From contig NZ_JBCNLP010000001.1 of the NCBI RefSeq assembly GCF_039595395.1, forward strand, positions 4,030,001-4,094,000: a stretch of DNA of 64,000 nucleotides, given 5' to 3'. Shown piece by piece: positions 17,807 through 26,545 of this stretch. The DNA comes from Novosphingobium sp. (GTDB lineage: Bacteria; Pseudomonadota; Alphaproteobacteria; Sphingomonadales; Sphingomonadaceae). Position 1 is the stretch's first letter. The number at the start of each line of letters is the position of its first letter. The notes beneath the pieces are model-generated. The model had not been told where the DNA came from. It was given only the letters and a program-made list of their open reading frames with translations, and did no database searches. Made by a program: the position numbers and the translations under genes.

Positions 17807-20347
17807 ATGATGAACAAGATGGTGTGGCTGGGCGCAAGCTGCCTGGCCGGAAGCGCGCTGGCCGCCATGCCCGCTCTGGCGGCGGGCAAGGCTGCGGCGG
17901 ATGCCGAGATCGGCGCCTCCTCCATCGTGGTGACCGCGCCGCTGGCCAGCGACACCACCACGCTCTCGCAGGTGCCCGCCAATGCGCAGGTGCTTTCCGG
18001 CGATCCGCTCACGCGGCAGAACCATGCCAATCTGGCCGATCTGCTCAACGCCAATCTCGGCTCGATCTCGCTGAGCAACGGCACCGGCAGCCCCTATCAG
18101 AGCGACGTTTCCTATCGCGGTTTTCAGGCGACATCCTTGCTTGGCTCGCCCACCGGCCTGTCGGTCTATCTCGACGGGGTGCGGATGAACGAGGCCTTCG
18201 GCTCGATCGTCAACTGGGATCTGATCCCGATGAACGCCATCCGGCAGGTGGAAGTGCTCCCCGGCTCCAACCCGCTGTTCGGGCTCAACACTTTGGGCGG
18301 CGCGCTGGTGCTGGACACCAAGAATGGCGCCGACAATGGCGGATTGGGCGTGACGATGCAGGCCGGCTCCTTCAACCGCAAGGCGGTGCAGGCCGAGGCT
18401 GGCGGCACGCTGGCCAACAAGGCCTTCGACTGGTTCGTCGCGGGCAATTACGATGAGCAGGACGGCTATCGCTGGTACACCAACACGCTGGTCAAGCAGG
18501 CCTATGGCAAGCTGCGCTGGCATGGCACATCGGCTCATGCCGAGTTGAGCGCGGTGTGGGCGGACACATCGCTCAACGGCACGCAGGCGCTGCCGCTCTC
18601 GATGCTGGGCACGCCGCAGATGGCCTATACCTGGCCCGACAATGTCTCGAACAATCAGGTCATTGTGAACGTCAAGGCCGATGCGCGGCTGGCGTTGAAT
18701 GTGACGATCAGCGGCAACGTCTATTACCGCCGCTCGAAAGCGCATTCCAGCAACAGCAACGCCAGCAATGACGATGGCTGCGGCCCCGGTGAATCGCGCA
18801 ACTGCACGGCCGATGCGGTGAACGGCACGGCGCTCGATCTCTACAAGGTCAACCCTTACGCGCAGGGCACCGCCAAATACGCCAATTTCCGGCCCTACAC
18901 CGGCAGCCTGCCGATCCGCAATTTCGAGGACAACATCAACACCTCCATGGTGCTGTCCGACGTCAATCAGCGGACCTTTGGCGGCAATGCGCTGGTGGAT
19001 GTCGACGCGCCGCTCTTCGGGCTGAAGAATGATTTCAATCTGGGGGGAAGCTGGGAAACCTCCAGCATCCGCTACAACCAGAACACCTTTCTGGCCTATC
19101 TGGTGAACTATCAGACGGTGACGATGCCGTGGAATTTCAAATATGGCAGCACGTCGGGCTTTCAGGGCAATCCGCTGGTGGGCAGCGTGGCAATCGCTTC
19201 GCACAACAGCAGCTACAACATCTTTGCCCGCGATATGCTGTCGCTGACCGAGAAGCTGGGCCTCACCGCCTCGGTCAGCTTCACCTCGACGCATGTGTCG
19301 CTGGGCGGCACCAACAGCCAGTTTCTCAACGAGGATGGCGGCTTTAGCTGGACCGGCACGGATGGGCTGAAATACTACAATCCGGCCTATATCGGCGCTT
19401 CCTACTGGACCACATCGAGCACGCCGGGCGCCGGTTCATCGCTGACCACCGCCAAGGTGCCGAGTGGCGGCGTGGCCGGGCCCGAGGTGTCGCCCGTCAC
19501 CGGTGCACACACCTATCGCCGCGTGAACCCTTCTGTCGGCCTGGTGTGGAACCCGTTGAAGGAAATCGGGTTTTTCGCCAATTACAGTGAGGCGATGCGC
19601 GCCCCCACCGCCATCGAGCTGGCCTGCGCCGATCCGGCCCGCCCCTGCGCCCTTCCCACCGGTTTCAACGGCGACCCCGAGTTGAAGCCCGTCATCGCCC
19701 ACACCATAGAGGTCGGCGGACGCGGCGCGATCGGGCGGCATATCGGCTGGAACGCCGCCTTTTACCGCACGCGGCTGGACAATGACATCCAGTTCAACTT
19801 CGACAGTTCCGGGCTGGGCTATTTCGCCAATGTCGGCAAGACGCGGCGGCAGGGTGTGGAAGTGGGACTGACGGGCGATTTTGCCAAGCTGCATCTGGGC
19901 GCCAGCTATGGCCATGTCGCGGCCACCTATCTCTCGGGCTTTACCGATGAGAGCGGCGATACGGTGCGCCCCGGCAACCATATCACCGGCATTCCCTCCG
20001 ACACGGTCAAGCTGCGGGCGCTTTACACGCCGATCCGGCAGGTGGCGGTCGGGGTCAATCTGATCGCCGTCTCCAGCCAATACGCCCATGGCGACGAGGC
20101 CAATCTGAACGGCGCGGTGCCGGGCTATGCGCTGGTCAATCTGGACCTTCATGTCATGCCGGTGGAGCATCTGGAACTCTTCGCCAACATCACCAATCTG
20201 TTCGACCGGCACTATGCCACCTTCGGCGTGGTGGGGACCAACATCTACAATGGTCAGGATGAGCAATTCCGCACCCCCGCGCCGGGCCGGGCCTTTATGG
20301 TGGGCGTGCGGTACAACTTCGGCCGTAAGGGCGGATCGGAGGATTGA
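17807..20347 (+). CDS. Large TonB-dependent outer-membrane receptor
   Basis: 846 aa. Signal peptide ~1-25 (PALAAG), TonB-box-like ASSIVVTAPL, plug domain (SDVSYRGFQATSLLG, TGLSVYLDGVRMNEAFG) and barrel ending in MVGVRYNF plus a short tail. A cysteine-bearing extracellular loop (DDGCGPGESRNC) and the strand IELACADPARPCALP are notable. It has its own SD (GGGACAGG) and follows the two-component system by 119 bp, so it may be in the same regulon. Ligand unknown; metal complex or PQQ uptake would suit the neighbourhood. Confidence 0.85.
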   Translation: MMNKMVWLGASCLAGSALAAMPALAAGKAAADAEIGASSIVVTAPLASDTTTLSQVPANAQVLSGDPLTRQNHANLADLLNANLGSISLSNGTGSPYQSDVSYRGFQATSLLGSPTGLSVYLDGVRMNEAFGSIVNWDLIPMNAIRQVEVLPGSNPLFGLNTLGGALVLDTKNGADNGGLGVTMQAGSFNRKAVQAEAGGTLANKAFDWFVAGNYDEQDGYRWYTNTLVKQAYGKLRWHGTSAHAELSAVWADTSLNGTQALPLSMLGTPQMAYTWPDNVSNNQVIVNVKADARLALNVTISGNVYYRRSKAHSSNSNASNDDGCGPGESRNCTADAVNGTALDLYKVNPYAQGTAKYANFRPYTGSLPIRNFEDNINTSMVLSDVNQRTFGGNALVDVDAPLFGLKNDFNLGGSWETSSIRYNQNTFLAYLVNYQTVTMPWNFKYGSTSGFQGNPLVGSVAIASHNSSYNIFARDMLSLTEKLGLTASVSFTSTHVSLGGTNSQFLNEDGGFSWTGTDGLKYYNPAYIGASYWTTSSTPGAGSSLTTAKVPSGGVAGPEVSPVTGAHTYRRVNPSVGLVWNPLKEIGFFANYSEAMRAPTAIELACADPARPCALPTGFNGDPELKPVIAHTIEVGGRGAIGRHIGWNAAFYRTRLDNDIQFNFDSSGLGYFANVGKTRRQGVEVGLTGDFAKLHLGASYGHVAATYLSGFTDESGDTVRPGNHITGIPSDTVKLRALYTPIRQVAVGVNLIAVSSQYAHGDEANLNGAVPGYALVNLDLHVMPVEHLELFANITNLFDRHYATFGVVGTNIYNGQDEQFRTPAPGRAFMVGVRYNFGRKGGSED

Positions 20348-20396
20348 TGGATACCGGACGTGAGGGGGCGGGCGAACCCTGACCCCTCATCCAGGG

Positions 20397-20708
20397 TTAT
20401 TGGGCCGGGCCGCCTGCCACATGCTTCAGCCGATGCAGGCTGAAATCGGCGAAATAGTCCCCGGCACCAGTCTCGCGAAAGCGCTGCATCGCCGCGCCAT
20501 CCATATGGGCGCGCCACAAGGGCTCGCTGGCCCAGCTTTCGACAAAAATCAGCACATGCTCATCATCGAGCGACTGATGCAAGGCATAGGACAGGCAGCC
20601 CTCCTCCTTCAGCGTCTCGGCGACAAGCTGTTCCTGAGCGGCGCGCAGCGCCCCGGCCATACCCGGCTTCGCCGTGGTGATGGCCAGAATGGTCAGCGGT
20701 TCGGCCAT
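20397..20708 (-). CDS. Antibiotic-biosynthesis-monooxygenase (ABM) domain protein
   Basis: 103 aa ferredoxin-like ABM domain with ILAITTAKPGMAGALRAAQEQL, EEGCLSYALHQSLDDEHVLIFVESW and the C-terminal HRLKHV. Such small dimeric proteins are cofactor-free quinol or polyketide monooxygenases such as YgiN. The start at 20708 has SD AAGGAGAGG directly upstream. It lies 10 bp after the SDR gene stop, so both are probably one transcript controlled by the divergent LysR regulator. Confidence 0.82.
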   Translation of the reverse strand: MAEPLTILAITTAKPGMAGALRAAQEQLVAETLKEEGCLSYALHQSLDDEHVLIFVESWASEPLWRAHMDGAAMQRFRETGAGDYFADFSLHRLKHVAGGPAQ

Positions 20709-20718
20709 GGCCCTCTCC

Positions 20719-21498
20719 TTACGCGATGGTGTTGACCAGCCCGCCCTCGACCCGCAGCGCCGCGCCATTCGTGGCGGAAGAACGCGGGCTGGCGAGATAG
20801 GCGATCAGATTGGCCACCTCATCGGCGTCGATCATCCGGCGCAGGATCGAGCTGGGGCGGTCACTGGCAAAGAATTCGGCCTCCACTTCGGCGATGGGCG
20901 CCTCGGGATGCGGCGAGCGGCTGCGCAGGAAGGCCTCGATCCCCGCCGAGCGCGTCGGGCCGGGCAGCACCGAATTGACCGTCACGCCGGTACCGCGCGT
21001 CAGTTGCGCCAGACCGCGCGAGACCGAAAGCTGGGCGGTCTTGCTGGTGGCGTAATGGATCATGTCCTCGGGCGTGGCCAAAGCGGATTCGCTGGAGACG
21101 AAGATGATGCGGCCCCAGCCTTCGCCCAGCATGGCGGGCAGGTAATGGCGCGAGAGGCGCACGCCACTCAGCACATTGGTTTCCAGCATCGCCATCCAGC
21201 CTTCATCGGTGATCTCGGTGAAGGCACGGCTTTCGTAAATGCCCAGATTGTTGACCAGAATATCCACCTTGGGCAGCGCCGCGATGATCGCCCCGGCGCC
21301 TGCGGCAGTGGCCGCATCGCCCAGAATGCCCTGCGCCTGCGGGCCGATCGCCTCGACGGCCTCGGCCAGCCTGGCGCTGTCGCGCCCGGTGATGAACACG
21401 CGCGCGCCTTCCGCCGCCAGCGCCTGAGCCGCCGCGAGGCCAATGCCTCCGGTGCCCCCGGTGACGAGGGCGGTCTTGTCCTTGATCTGCAGGTCCAT
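20719..21498 (-). CDS. Short-chain dehydrogenase/reductase
   Basis: 259 aa classical SDR: NAD(P)-binding TGGTGGIGLAA, NNLG (NNAG variant), catalytic Ser in FVSSESA and YxxxK in HYATSK, then PGPTRSAG. The substrate is not predictable. Divergent from the LysR gene with a 98-bp shared promoter region, and followed by the ABM protein. Confidence 0.88.
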   Translation of the reverse strand: MDLQIKDKTALVTGGTGGIGLAAAQALAAEGARVFITGRDSARLAEAVEAIGPQAQGILGDAATAAGAGAIIAALPKVDILVNNLGIYESRAFTEITDEGWMAMLETNVLSGVRLSRHYLPAMLGEGWGRIIFVSSESALATPEDMIHYATSKTAQLSVSRGLAQLTRGTGVTVNSVLPGPTRSAGIEAFLRSRSPHPEAPIAEVEAEFFASDRPSSILRRMIDADEVANLIAYLASPRSSATNGAALRVEGGLVNTIA

Positions 21499-21596
21499 GT
21501 CGTGTCTCCGGTAAGAGTGTTGGAAACAAGCTAGGCATGGAGGCCCCCTACGACTATTGCCTGCAATGGACAATCATCTGTGAACCACAGGACACA

Positions 21597-22520
21597 ATGA
21601 CACGCATCGCGATGGAACGGGCCGGCGAGATGGAGGTCTTCGCCCGCGTGGTGGATGAGGGCGGATTTTCCGCCGCCGCCCGCGCGCTGGACCTCACCCC
21701 CTCGGCGGTGAGCAAGCTGGTGGCACGGCTGGAGGCGCGGCTGGGCAGCCGGTTGCTCCACCGCACCACCCGCGCCCTGACGCTGACCGACGAGGGCGAG
21801 GCCTATTACCGCGCCGCTCTGCCGATCCTGCGCGATCTGGACGATGCGGAGGCGGCGGCGGCCGGTGGCTCGGTACATGGAAGGTTGCGGATCAACGCCA
21901 CGGTGCCTTTCGGCAACCAGCATGTGGTGCCCGCGATCCTGTCGTTCCGAGCGCTGCATCCGCGCATCGAGATCGAGCTGGCGCTCAGCGATGCGATGGT
22001 CGATCTGGTGGCCGAGCGGGTGGATGTGGCGATCCGCATGGGCGACCTGCCCGACAGCAGCCTGATGGCACGCCGCCTTGGGCAGAGCCGCCGCGTGGTC
22101 TGCGCCTCACCGGCCTATCTGGCGCAGCGGGGCGTGCCGATGGTGCCGGGCGATCTGGCCGGGCATGACTGCCTGACCTTCAGCTTTCGCCGTGCCCATC
22201 CGGTGTGGCCCTTCCGCCGGGACGGGCAGGAGGCGGCGACGGTGGTGGCGGGCGGACTGATCGTCAACAATGGTGAGACGATGAAGCAGATGGCGCTGGC
22301 GGGCGCCGGGATTATCCGCGTGGGGCTGTTCCATGTCGCGCGCGACCTGGCCGAGGGCCGTCTGGTGCCGCTGCTGGAGGACTGGAACCCCGGCGATCTG
22401 GAGCAGATCCATGCCGTTTATGTGGGCGGCGGCCATGTCCCCAGACGGGTCCGGGCCTTTATCGACCATCTGGCCGCAGAGCTGGCGGATGATCCGGTGC
22501 TGCATGGTGGGGGTTTATAG
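21597..22520 (+). CDS. LysR-family transcriptional regulator
   Basis: 307 aa. Winged HTH at the N-terminus (FARVVDEGGFSAAARALDLT, then SAVSKLVARLEARLGSRLL) and a periplasmic-binding-like effector domain (~90-300). The form resembles the CrgA/AaeR subgroup. ATG 21597 is chosen; 21612 is an alternative 5 residues shorter. It probably regulates the divergent SDR-ABM operon. It is the last chromosomal gene before the island. Confidence 0.88.
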   Translation: MTRIAMERAGEMEVFARVVDEGGFSAAARALDLTPSAVSKLVARLEARLGSRLLHRTTRALTLTDEGEAYYRAALPILRDLDDAEAAAAGGSVHGRLRINATVPFGNQHVVPAILSFRALHPRIEIELALSDAMVDLVAERVDVAIRMGDLPDSSLMARRLGQSRRVVCASPAYLAQRGVPMVPGDLAGHDCLTFSFRRAHPVWPFRRDGQEAATVVAGGLIVNNGETMKQMALAGAGIIRVGLFHVARDLAEGRLVPLLEDWNPGDLEQIHAVYVGGGHVPRRVRAFIDHLAAELADDPVLHGGGL

Positions 22521-22544
22521 GGGTTGGCCCCTGACAAGGGTGTG

Positions 22545-22560
22545 TGGCGGAGCGGGAGGG
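22545..22560. repeat. Attachment-site direct repeat, left end of island
   Basis: The 16-bp TGGCGGAGCGGGAGGG is identical to the 3' end of tRNA-Ser at 32028-32043. It lies 24 bp after the LysR stop, where base composition drops sharply. The rest of 22561-22827 is AT-rich and gene-free, holding the promoter region of the AIPR gene. Confidence 0.9.
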
Positions 22561-22827
22561 GGCAAAACACATGTATTTTATTGTTATAAATGAGCTATTT
22601 GATTTTGCAAAATCATGCCAAAATCACATTTTTCCCCACATCATGAGCCGAGCTTCCCTCCCAAAAGGAAAGGCGGTCCTTGAGCATGTCACTTAGTCAA
22701 TGCAAAGCGTTGCAATGCGCTTCCTAGGATCATGACGTGAAGCAATATAGATTTTTCAGACTTTTCCTCCTATCGCGTCATCCCATTGGACTGGCCATCT
22801 CTAGCGACTGTGAGGATCTGGGGTCTT

Positions 22828-24513
22828 ATGTCAACGACACCGACGCTAACTGACGTTTTAACCTCAATTGACGAACTCGCACAGCGTGGGCGAGTCACCC
22901 GCGAGAAAGCGTTTGCGGCTTGGTACGCAATAAATTTCTATTCGGTTGACGAAGATGACGCACTCGAAGCTGCGGCAGCCGACGGCGGGAACGACCAAGG
23001 GATCGATCTGGTTTTTGTTGATGAGGCTTCTGAAAGCTTGATGGTGATTCAAGCACATTGCCCCGGAAACACCTCCAAGCCCACCCCTAAGGCTAAATGG
23101 GACGCGGTGCTGGCAAGCCTTCCATATATCCGAAATCCATCCGCTCTGCGTGACGCAGGCCGTTCAGATCTTGCTGACATGATTGAAAGCGCGAATAATG
23201 ATCACCGGGATCTTTCGCTGACGTTAGGGCTGATATCTCTCGGCTTAAATTCAGAAACCATCAATGGAGCAGTATCTGTTTCAAAGAAGTCAGATCAGGA
23301 AATATCTTACTTCTACTCCGCACAAGATGAAATTTTGGCGCAATATAAAGCCATAGTTCTTGATGGAGGAGGAGTTTCTGAAGATTATATTGATTTTTCA
23401 GCGGATTTTTTCGAGGACCGAGGCGAATACGGCCGGGCTATCGTGGGATCTGTTAGTGCCGCTGAGTTACAAAGATTACACAAAGCTTATCCTCAAGAGC
23501 TCTTTGCAGGGAACATTAGACTCTTTCTTGGATCGAGAAAGGGTGGGATCAATGAGCAAATTATCAAAACAGCAAAAGAGCATCCGGGGCTCTTTTGGGC
23601 CCTAAATAACGGCATCACAATCGTGGCAGACACGATTGACGAAGAAAAAGATAAAGCGAAAAAAAGAGTTAATTTGAAGCGATTTAGTATCGTGAATGGA
23701 TGCCAGACAACATCCAGCCTTGTTCATGCGGATGCCCCATCTAGCGCAAAAGTCCTAGTCAGAATTATTGCAGCAAAGCAGAATATTCGCACAGATATTG
23801 TTCGATACAATAACTCACAGAATGCCGTTCGCATTTGGAGTGTTCGTTCGGCTGATAATATTCAGAAGTCTTTGCGAAAGGAATTTGAGACAATTGGGGT
23901 AAACTATGCTCCAAAGCTCGAAGGAGCTCGGCGCAAGAAAGACCTCAAAATCATAGAGTTAGATAAAGTCGCGCAATTCCTCGCCTCTGGATATCCTGAA
24001 TATCTTATTCCTGCGATTGCAAATAAGGGTGAGCTTTTCGACGAGCCATACCAAACTATTTTCTTCAAGGGTATTACAGCCAAGGACGTTTACTTGGCTT
24101 GGCTGGTCGGGAATATTTCCGAAGCAAAGCGTCAAGAGCTTCAAAATGAGCTCAAGGATGATGACAATTCTGGCTTACTTGGAGTGACAAGCACGTATTG
24201 GATAAGCTACACCACCAGAAAGCTTATTGAAAAGAAGAGTGATTTTTCATCAAGTGTCATCTCCTTGGAATGCATGTCGAGGCCAGAATTTTCGTCTGCG
24301 TTGAAAAAATATGTAGAATATTCTGCGGAAGCGTTCTGGGATGCCGCCGTAGATGCTTATGAGGATTTCGGCTCATTCAAAAGCGCGCTGCGATCTTCCG
24401 CATTTTTCAAGAAAGTGGACAGCAAACTTTCCCTTAGAATTAACAAACTTCTTTCAAAAAGGGAAATTCCGGACCTCAAAAATGTCTGCAAAAGCTCGGG
24501 CGGAAAAAAATAA
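22828..24513 (+). CDS. AIPR-family abortive phage infection protein
   Basis: 561 aa. The AIPR core is visible (GLFWALNNGITIVAD, FSIVNGCQTTSSL, VRYNNSQNAV at about residues 250-350). The N-terminal part with DEDDALEAAAADGGNDQGID and VFVDEASESLMVIQAH looks like a PD-(D/E)xK nuclease-type fold with D...(E/V)xQ, as in other AIPR proteins linked to abortive infection. Start ATG 22828 has GAGG and GGGG upstream; a TTG 14 codons earlier is possible. Base composition is AT-rich relative to the chromosome. It sits at the tRNA-distal end of the island, the usual defence-cargo position. The nuclease assignment is inferred. Confidence 0.82.
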   Translation: MSTTPTLTDVLTSIDELAQRGRVTREKAFAAWYAINFYSVDEDDALEAAAADGGNDQGIDLVFVDEASESLMVIQAHCPGNTSKPTPKAKWDAVLASLPYIRNPSALRDAGRSDLADMIESANNDHRDLSLTLGLISLGLNSETINGAVSVSKKSDQEISYFYSAQDEILAQYKAIVLDGGGVSEDYIDFSADFFEDRGEYGRAIVGSVSAAELQRLHKAYPQELFAGNIRLFLGSRKGGINEQIIKTAKEHPGLFWALNNGITIVADTIDEEKDKAKKRVNLKRFSIVNGCQTTSSLVHADAPSSAKVLVRIIAAKQNIRTDIVRYNNSQNAVRIWSVRSADNIQKSLRKEFETIGVNYAPKLEGARRKKDLKIIELDKVAQFLASGYPEYLIPAIANKGELFDEPYQTIFFKGITAKDVYLAWLVGNISEAKRQELQNELKDDDNSGLLGVTSTYWISYTTRKLIEKKSDFSSSVISLECMSRPEFSSALKKYVEYSAEAFWDAAVDAYEDFGSFKSALRSSAFFKKVDSKLSLRINKLLSKREIPDLKNVCKSSGGKK

Positions 24514-24538
24514 TTTCTCCACTCCGACATGAATGAAT

Positions 24539-24566
24539 GGGGTGGACGTTAAACTCCACCCCTTTT
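24539..24566 (+). terminator. Rho-independent terminator after the AIPR gene
   Basis: Perfect 8-bp stem GGGGTGGA / TCCACCCC, loop CGTTAAAC, then TTTT; it begins 26 bp after the stop. Confidence 0.88.
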
Positions 24567-24594
24567 CCTTGAGACGGCTCCAAAACCTCCGTTT

Positions 24595-24679
24595 ACGATA
24601 CAGCCTCAACCGCTGTATCGTAATCTAGCTTAACTCATATTCCGTTACACACCTAAATTCGATACAGAGAATCGATACA
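24595..24679. repeat. Cluster of CGATACA boxes, candidate recombinase site
   Basis: Four copies of CGATACA lie at 24596, 24614 (inverted), 24660 and 24673. The first two form the perfect 9-bp inverted repeat ACGATACAG / CTGTATCGT with a 9-nt spacer. The cluster ends 12 bp before the serine recombinase start, the position expected of a res site and autoregulatory operator. Binding by this recombinase is inferred. Confidence 0.55.
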
Positions 24680-24691
24680 AGGATTGTGACG

Positions 24692-25270
24692 ATGAGCCGC
24701 GTATTCAGCTATTGCCGGGTTTCCACGCTGGAACAGACCACAGACAATCAGGTTCAGGAAATCCTGTCTGCTGGGTTTGCGGTTGAGCCCAAACGCATCA
24801 TTGCGGAAACCGTCTCTGGCTCTGTTGCTGCCATGGAGCGCAAAGGCTTTGCCAAGCTGGTAGATCGGCTTGAAGCTGGCGATGTGCTGGTGGTGACGAA
24901 GCTGGATCGGCTGGGGCGCAACGCCATTGATGTTAGGCAAACCGTTGAGCGGCTGGCAGCAGACGGCGTGAGGGTTCATTGCTTGGCGCTGGGTGGCGTG
25001 GACCTTACCTCCCCAGCCGGGAAAATGACCATGGCTGTTATATCTGCTGTGGCAGAGTTTGAGCGTGACCTTCTGATTGAACGCACCCAATCGGGGCTGG
25101 CGAGGGCGAAAGCCGAAGGCAAAGCGCTAGGAAGACCCATGGCGCTTTCGAGAGCCCAACAAGAGGAGATTACGGCAGAACGCGCGAGGGGCGTTTCTCT
25201 AGGCGCTCTAGCCCAGCGGTATGGGGTTAGCAGGGCCGCTATTCAACGGGTGGGAAAGCGGGCGTTATAA
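24692..25270 (+). CDS. Serine recombinase (resolvase/invertase family)
   Basis: 192 aa small serine recombinase. Catalytic Ser in YCRVSTLEQT, the KLDRLGRN motif, the VEFERDLLIERTQSG-like long helix (AEFERDLLIERTQSGLARAK) and a C-terminal HTH (SLGALAQRYGVSRAAIQRV). Length equals TnpR/Hin proteins. ATG 24692 is used; GTG 24686 is an alternative. Codon use is closer to the GC-rich chromosome than to the neighbouring AIPR gene, suggesting a different source. Confidence 0.92.
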   Translation: MSRVFSYCRVSTLEQTTDNQVQEILSAGFAVEPKRIIAETVSGSVAAMERKGFAKLVDRLEAGDVLVVTKLDRLGRNAIDVRQTVERLAADGVRVHCLALGGVDLTSPAGKMTMAVISAVAEFERDLLIERTQSGLARAKAEGKALGRPMALSRAQQEEITAERARGVSLGALAQRYGVSRAAIQRVGKRAL

Positions 25271-25339
25271 GCCCCAGCCGCTAAGTCAGCTATCGGGGTG
25301 AAATTCGTGCCCCCTCAATGCCGGGAATGTTAAGGTTAC

Positions 25340-25486
25340 CTGACGCTGGAGCTAGTGAACCACTCGTGGCGCCCCATCCGCTTCCGGAGGGGCATGCCCA
25401 TCGCCCAGATCGTCTTCCATTGGCTCGACGGCAAAACTGGCATCCCTTACGGAGGGCGCTACCAAGATCAGGCGTGTGACCCCTAA
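25340..25486 (+). pseudogene. C-terminal remnant of a dCTP deaminase/dUTPase-like gene
   Basis: A 48-codon open stretch ending in TAA reads LTLELVNHSWRPIRFRRG, then IAQIVFHWLDGKTGIPYGG and RYQDQ. This matches the trimer-core C-terminus of the Dcd/dUTPase family. A TAA three codons upstream and no start or N-terminal half show it is a relic. Such nucleotide genes are common phage/plasmid cargo. Nothing else is seen in 25271-25339. Confidence 0.65.
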
Positions 25487-25512
25487 GCAGCACAGGTAGC
25501 ATACCGCGATTG

Positions 25513-26208
25513 TCAATCTGGGACGCAGAGAAACTCAGGCATTTCAAGCCAGAAAGCCTTAACGGTCCCGGACAGCTCGTGGAACATGCTTTCATCGACA
25601 GCAAGCCAAGTATGGTCTGGTGTGCTGGAGACACTTGTTGCGGGCGAGATCGGACAAGGATCAATAAGATACTGCGGGGCATGCTTGGCAAGCTCGGTAA
25701 CACTGCGGCCATTGCCATGCTTGTAAACGTTGACCACCAAATGCAAACTTTTTAACTTTGCGAAGAATGGCTCTGAAGACAAATTCCAGCCAAACCTTTC
25801 CATAAGCGATACCAAATTATCAAAATCAGCTCTTATAATTTTGTTATTGATCCAAGAATTTTTCTTAAAAGCTCTGAGCTCGACACAAAGGAAGTCTTTT
25901 ATCTCCTTTTCCCATTGATGGTATGTGCCCGCAAGCACCCCCATATAGACGCTATCACGAACGTCCGCCAAAATACGATAATTTTCCGAACCCACAAGCA
26001 GGCAAACTTTAAAAAGCTCTTGTTCGGTGACTTCTTTTAACTCGCTTCGATTGCGTTCAAAAAGGCCCTTGAAGATAGCGCTACTTTCTTCCGCGATATC
26101 ATTAAATTGAGGGAATACCCGCCGAACACATTCTCTAACAAAACTGTCGTGACGGTCATTGCGAAGTGATCTCTCGACGTCGGAAAACACGATGGTTTGC
26201 GCGGGCAT
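25513..26208 (-). CDS. Hypothetical protein, island cargo
   Basis: 231 aa, mostly helical by composition, no signal peptide or membrane helix. Not recognised. Notable stretches are TYHQWEKEIKDFLCVELR and SLHLVVNVYKHGNGRSV; the second faintly recalls HEPN-type nucleases but the R-x4-6-H motif is not clearly present. Start at 26208 has AAAGG upstream; the ORF extends further to 26376 in frame without an SD. AT-rich. Its 3' end points at the recombinase gene, so it is transcribed on its own. Confidence 0.6.
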   Translation of the reverse strand: MPAQTIVFSDVERSLRNDRHDSFVRECVRRVFPQFNDIAEESSAIFKGLFERNRSELKEVTEQELFKVCLLVGSENYRILADVRDSVYMGVLAGTYHQWEKEIKDFLCVELRAFKKNSWINNKIIRADFDNLVSLMERFGWNLSSEPFFAKLKSLHLVVNVYKHGNGRSVTELAKHAPQYLIDPCPISPATSVSSTPDHTWLAVDESMFHELSGTVKAFWLEMPEFLCVPD

Positions 26209-26251
26209 AAACAGAACCTTTGATCTGTAGAGGAGCATCGTACCCATGCTC

Positions 26252-26467
26252 TCAGTGTATCGAGGGTGGCGCACGGCACAATCCACCATCAGTGGGGCAG
26301 TCTGCCATATGTTTGCGCAACGTGTCAGAGCTGTGCCAAGCGTTGCCCCTGCGCAGGAGGTTACCCGTGGCGGCAACGTATGACTGCCCTATCGCTGCTT
26401 TGTTGTCGCATACAGTTAGGCCCCATTTGCACCCGGTGGCCAGATAGCTGCCCTTGCAGCGCAACAC
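26252..26467 (-). CDS. Possible small Cys-containing hypothetical protein
   Basis: 71-codon ORF from GTG at 26467, with Cys at residues 4, 13, 20, 57 and 64 and His at 46 and 53, which could be a small zinc-binding protein. No SD is obvious, no family is recognised, and it may be chance. The surrounding 26209-26545 has no better candidate. Confidence 0.25.
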   Translation of the reverse strand: MLRCKGSYLATGCKWGLTVCDNKAAIGQSYVAATGNLLRRGNAWHSSDTLRKHMADCPTDGGLCRAPPSIH

Positions 26468-26545
26468 AGATCAAATCTAGAACACACGCCTTCACCGAAA
26501 GGCTTTACCTTCGCCCCCCATTTTGCAATGACGAACTTGCAGTGC

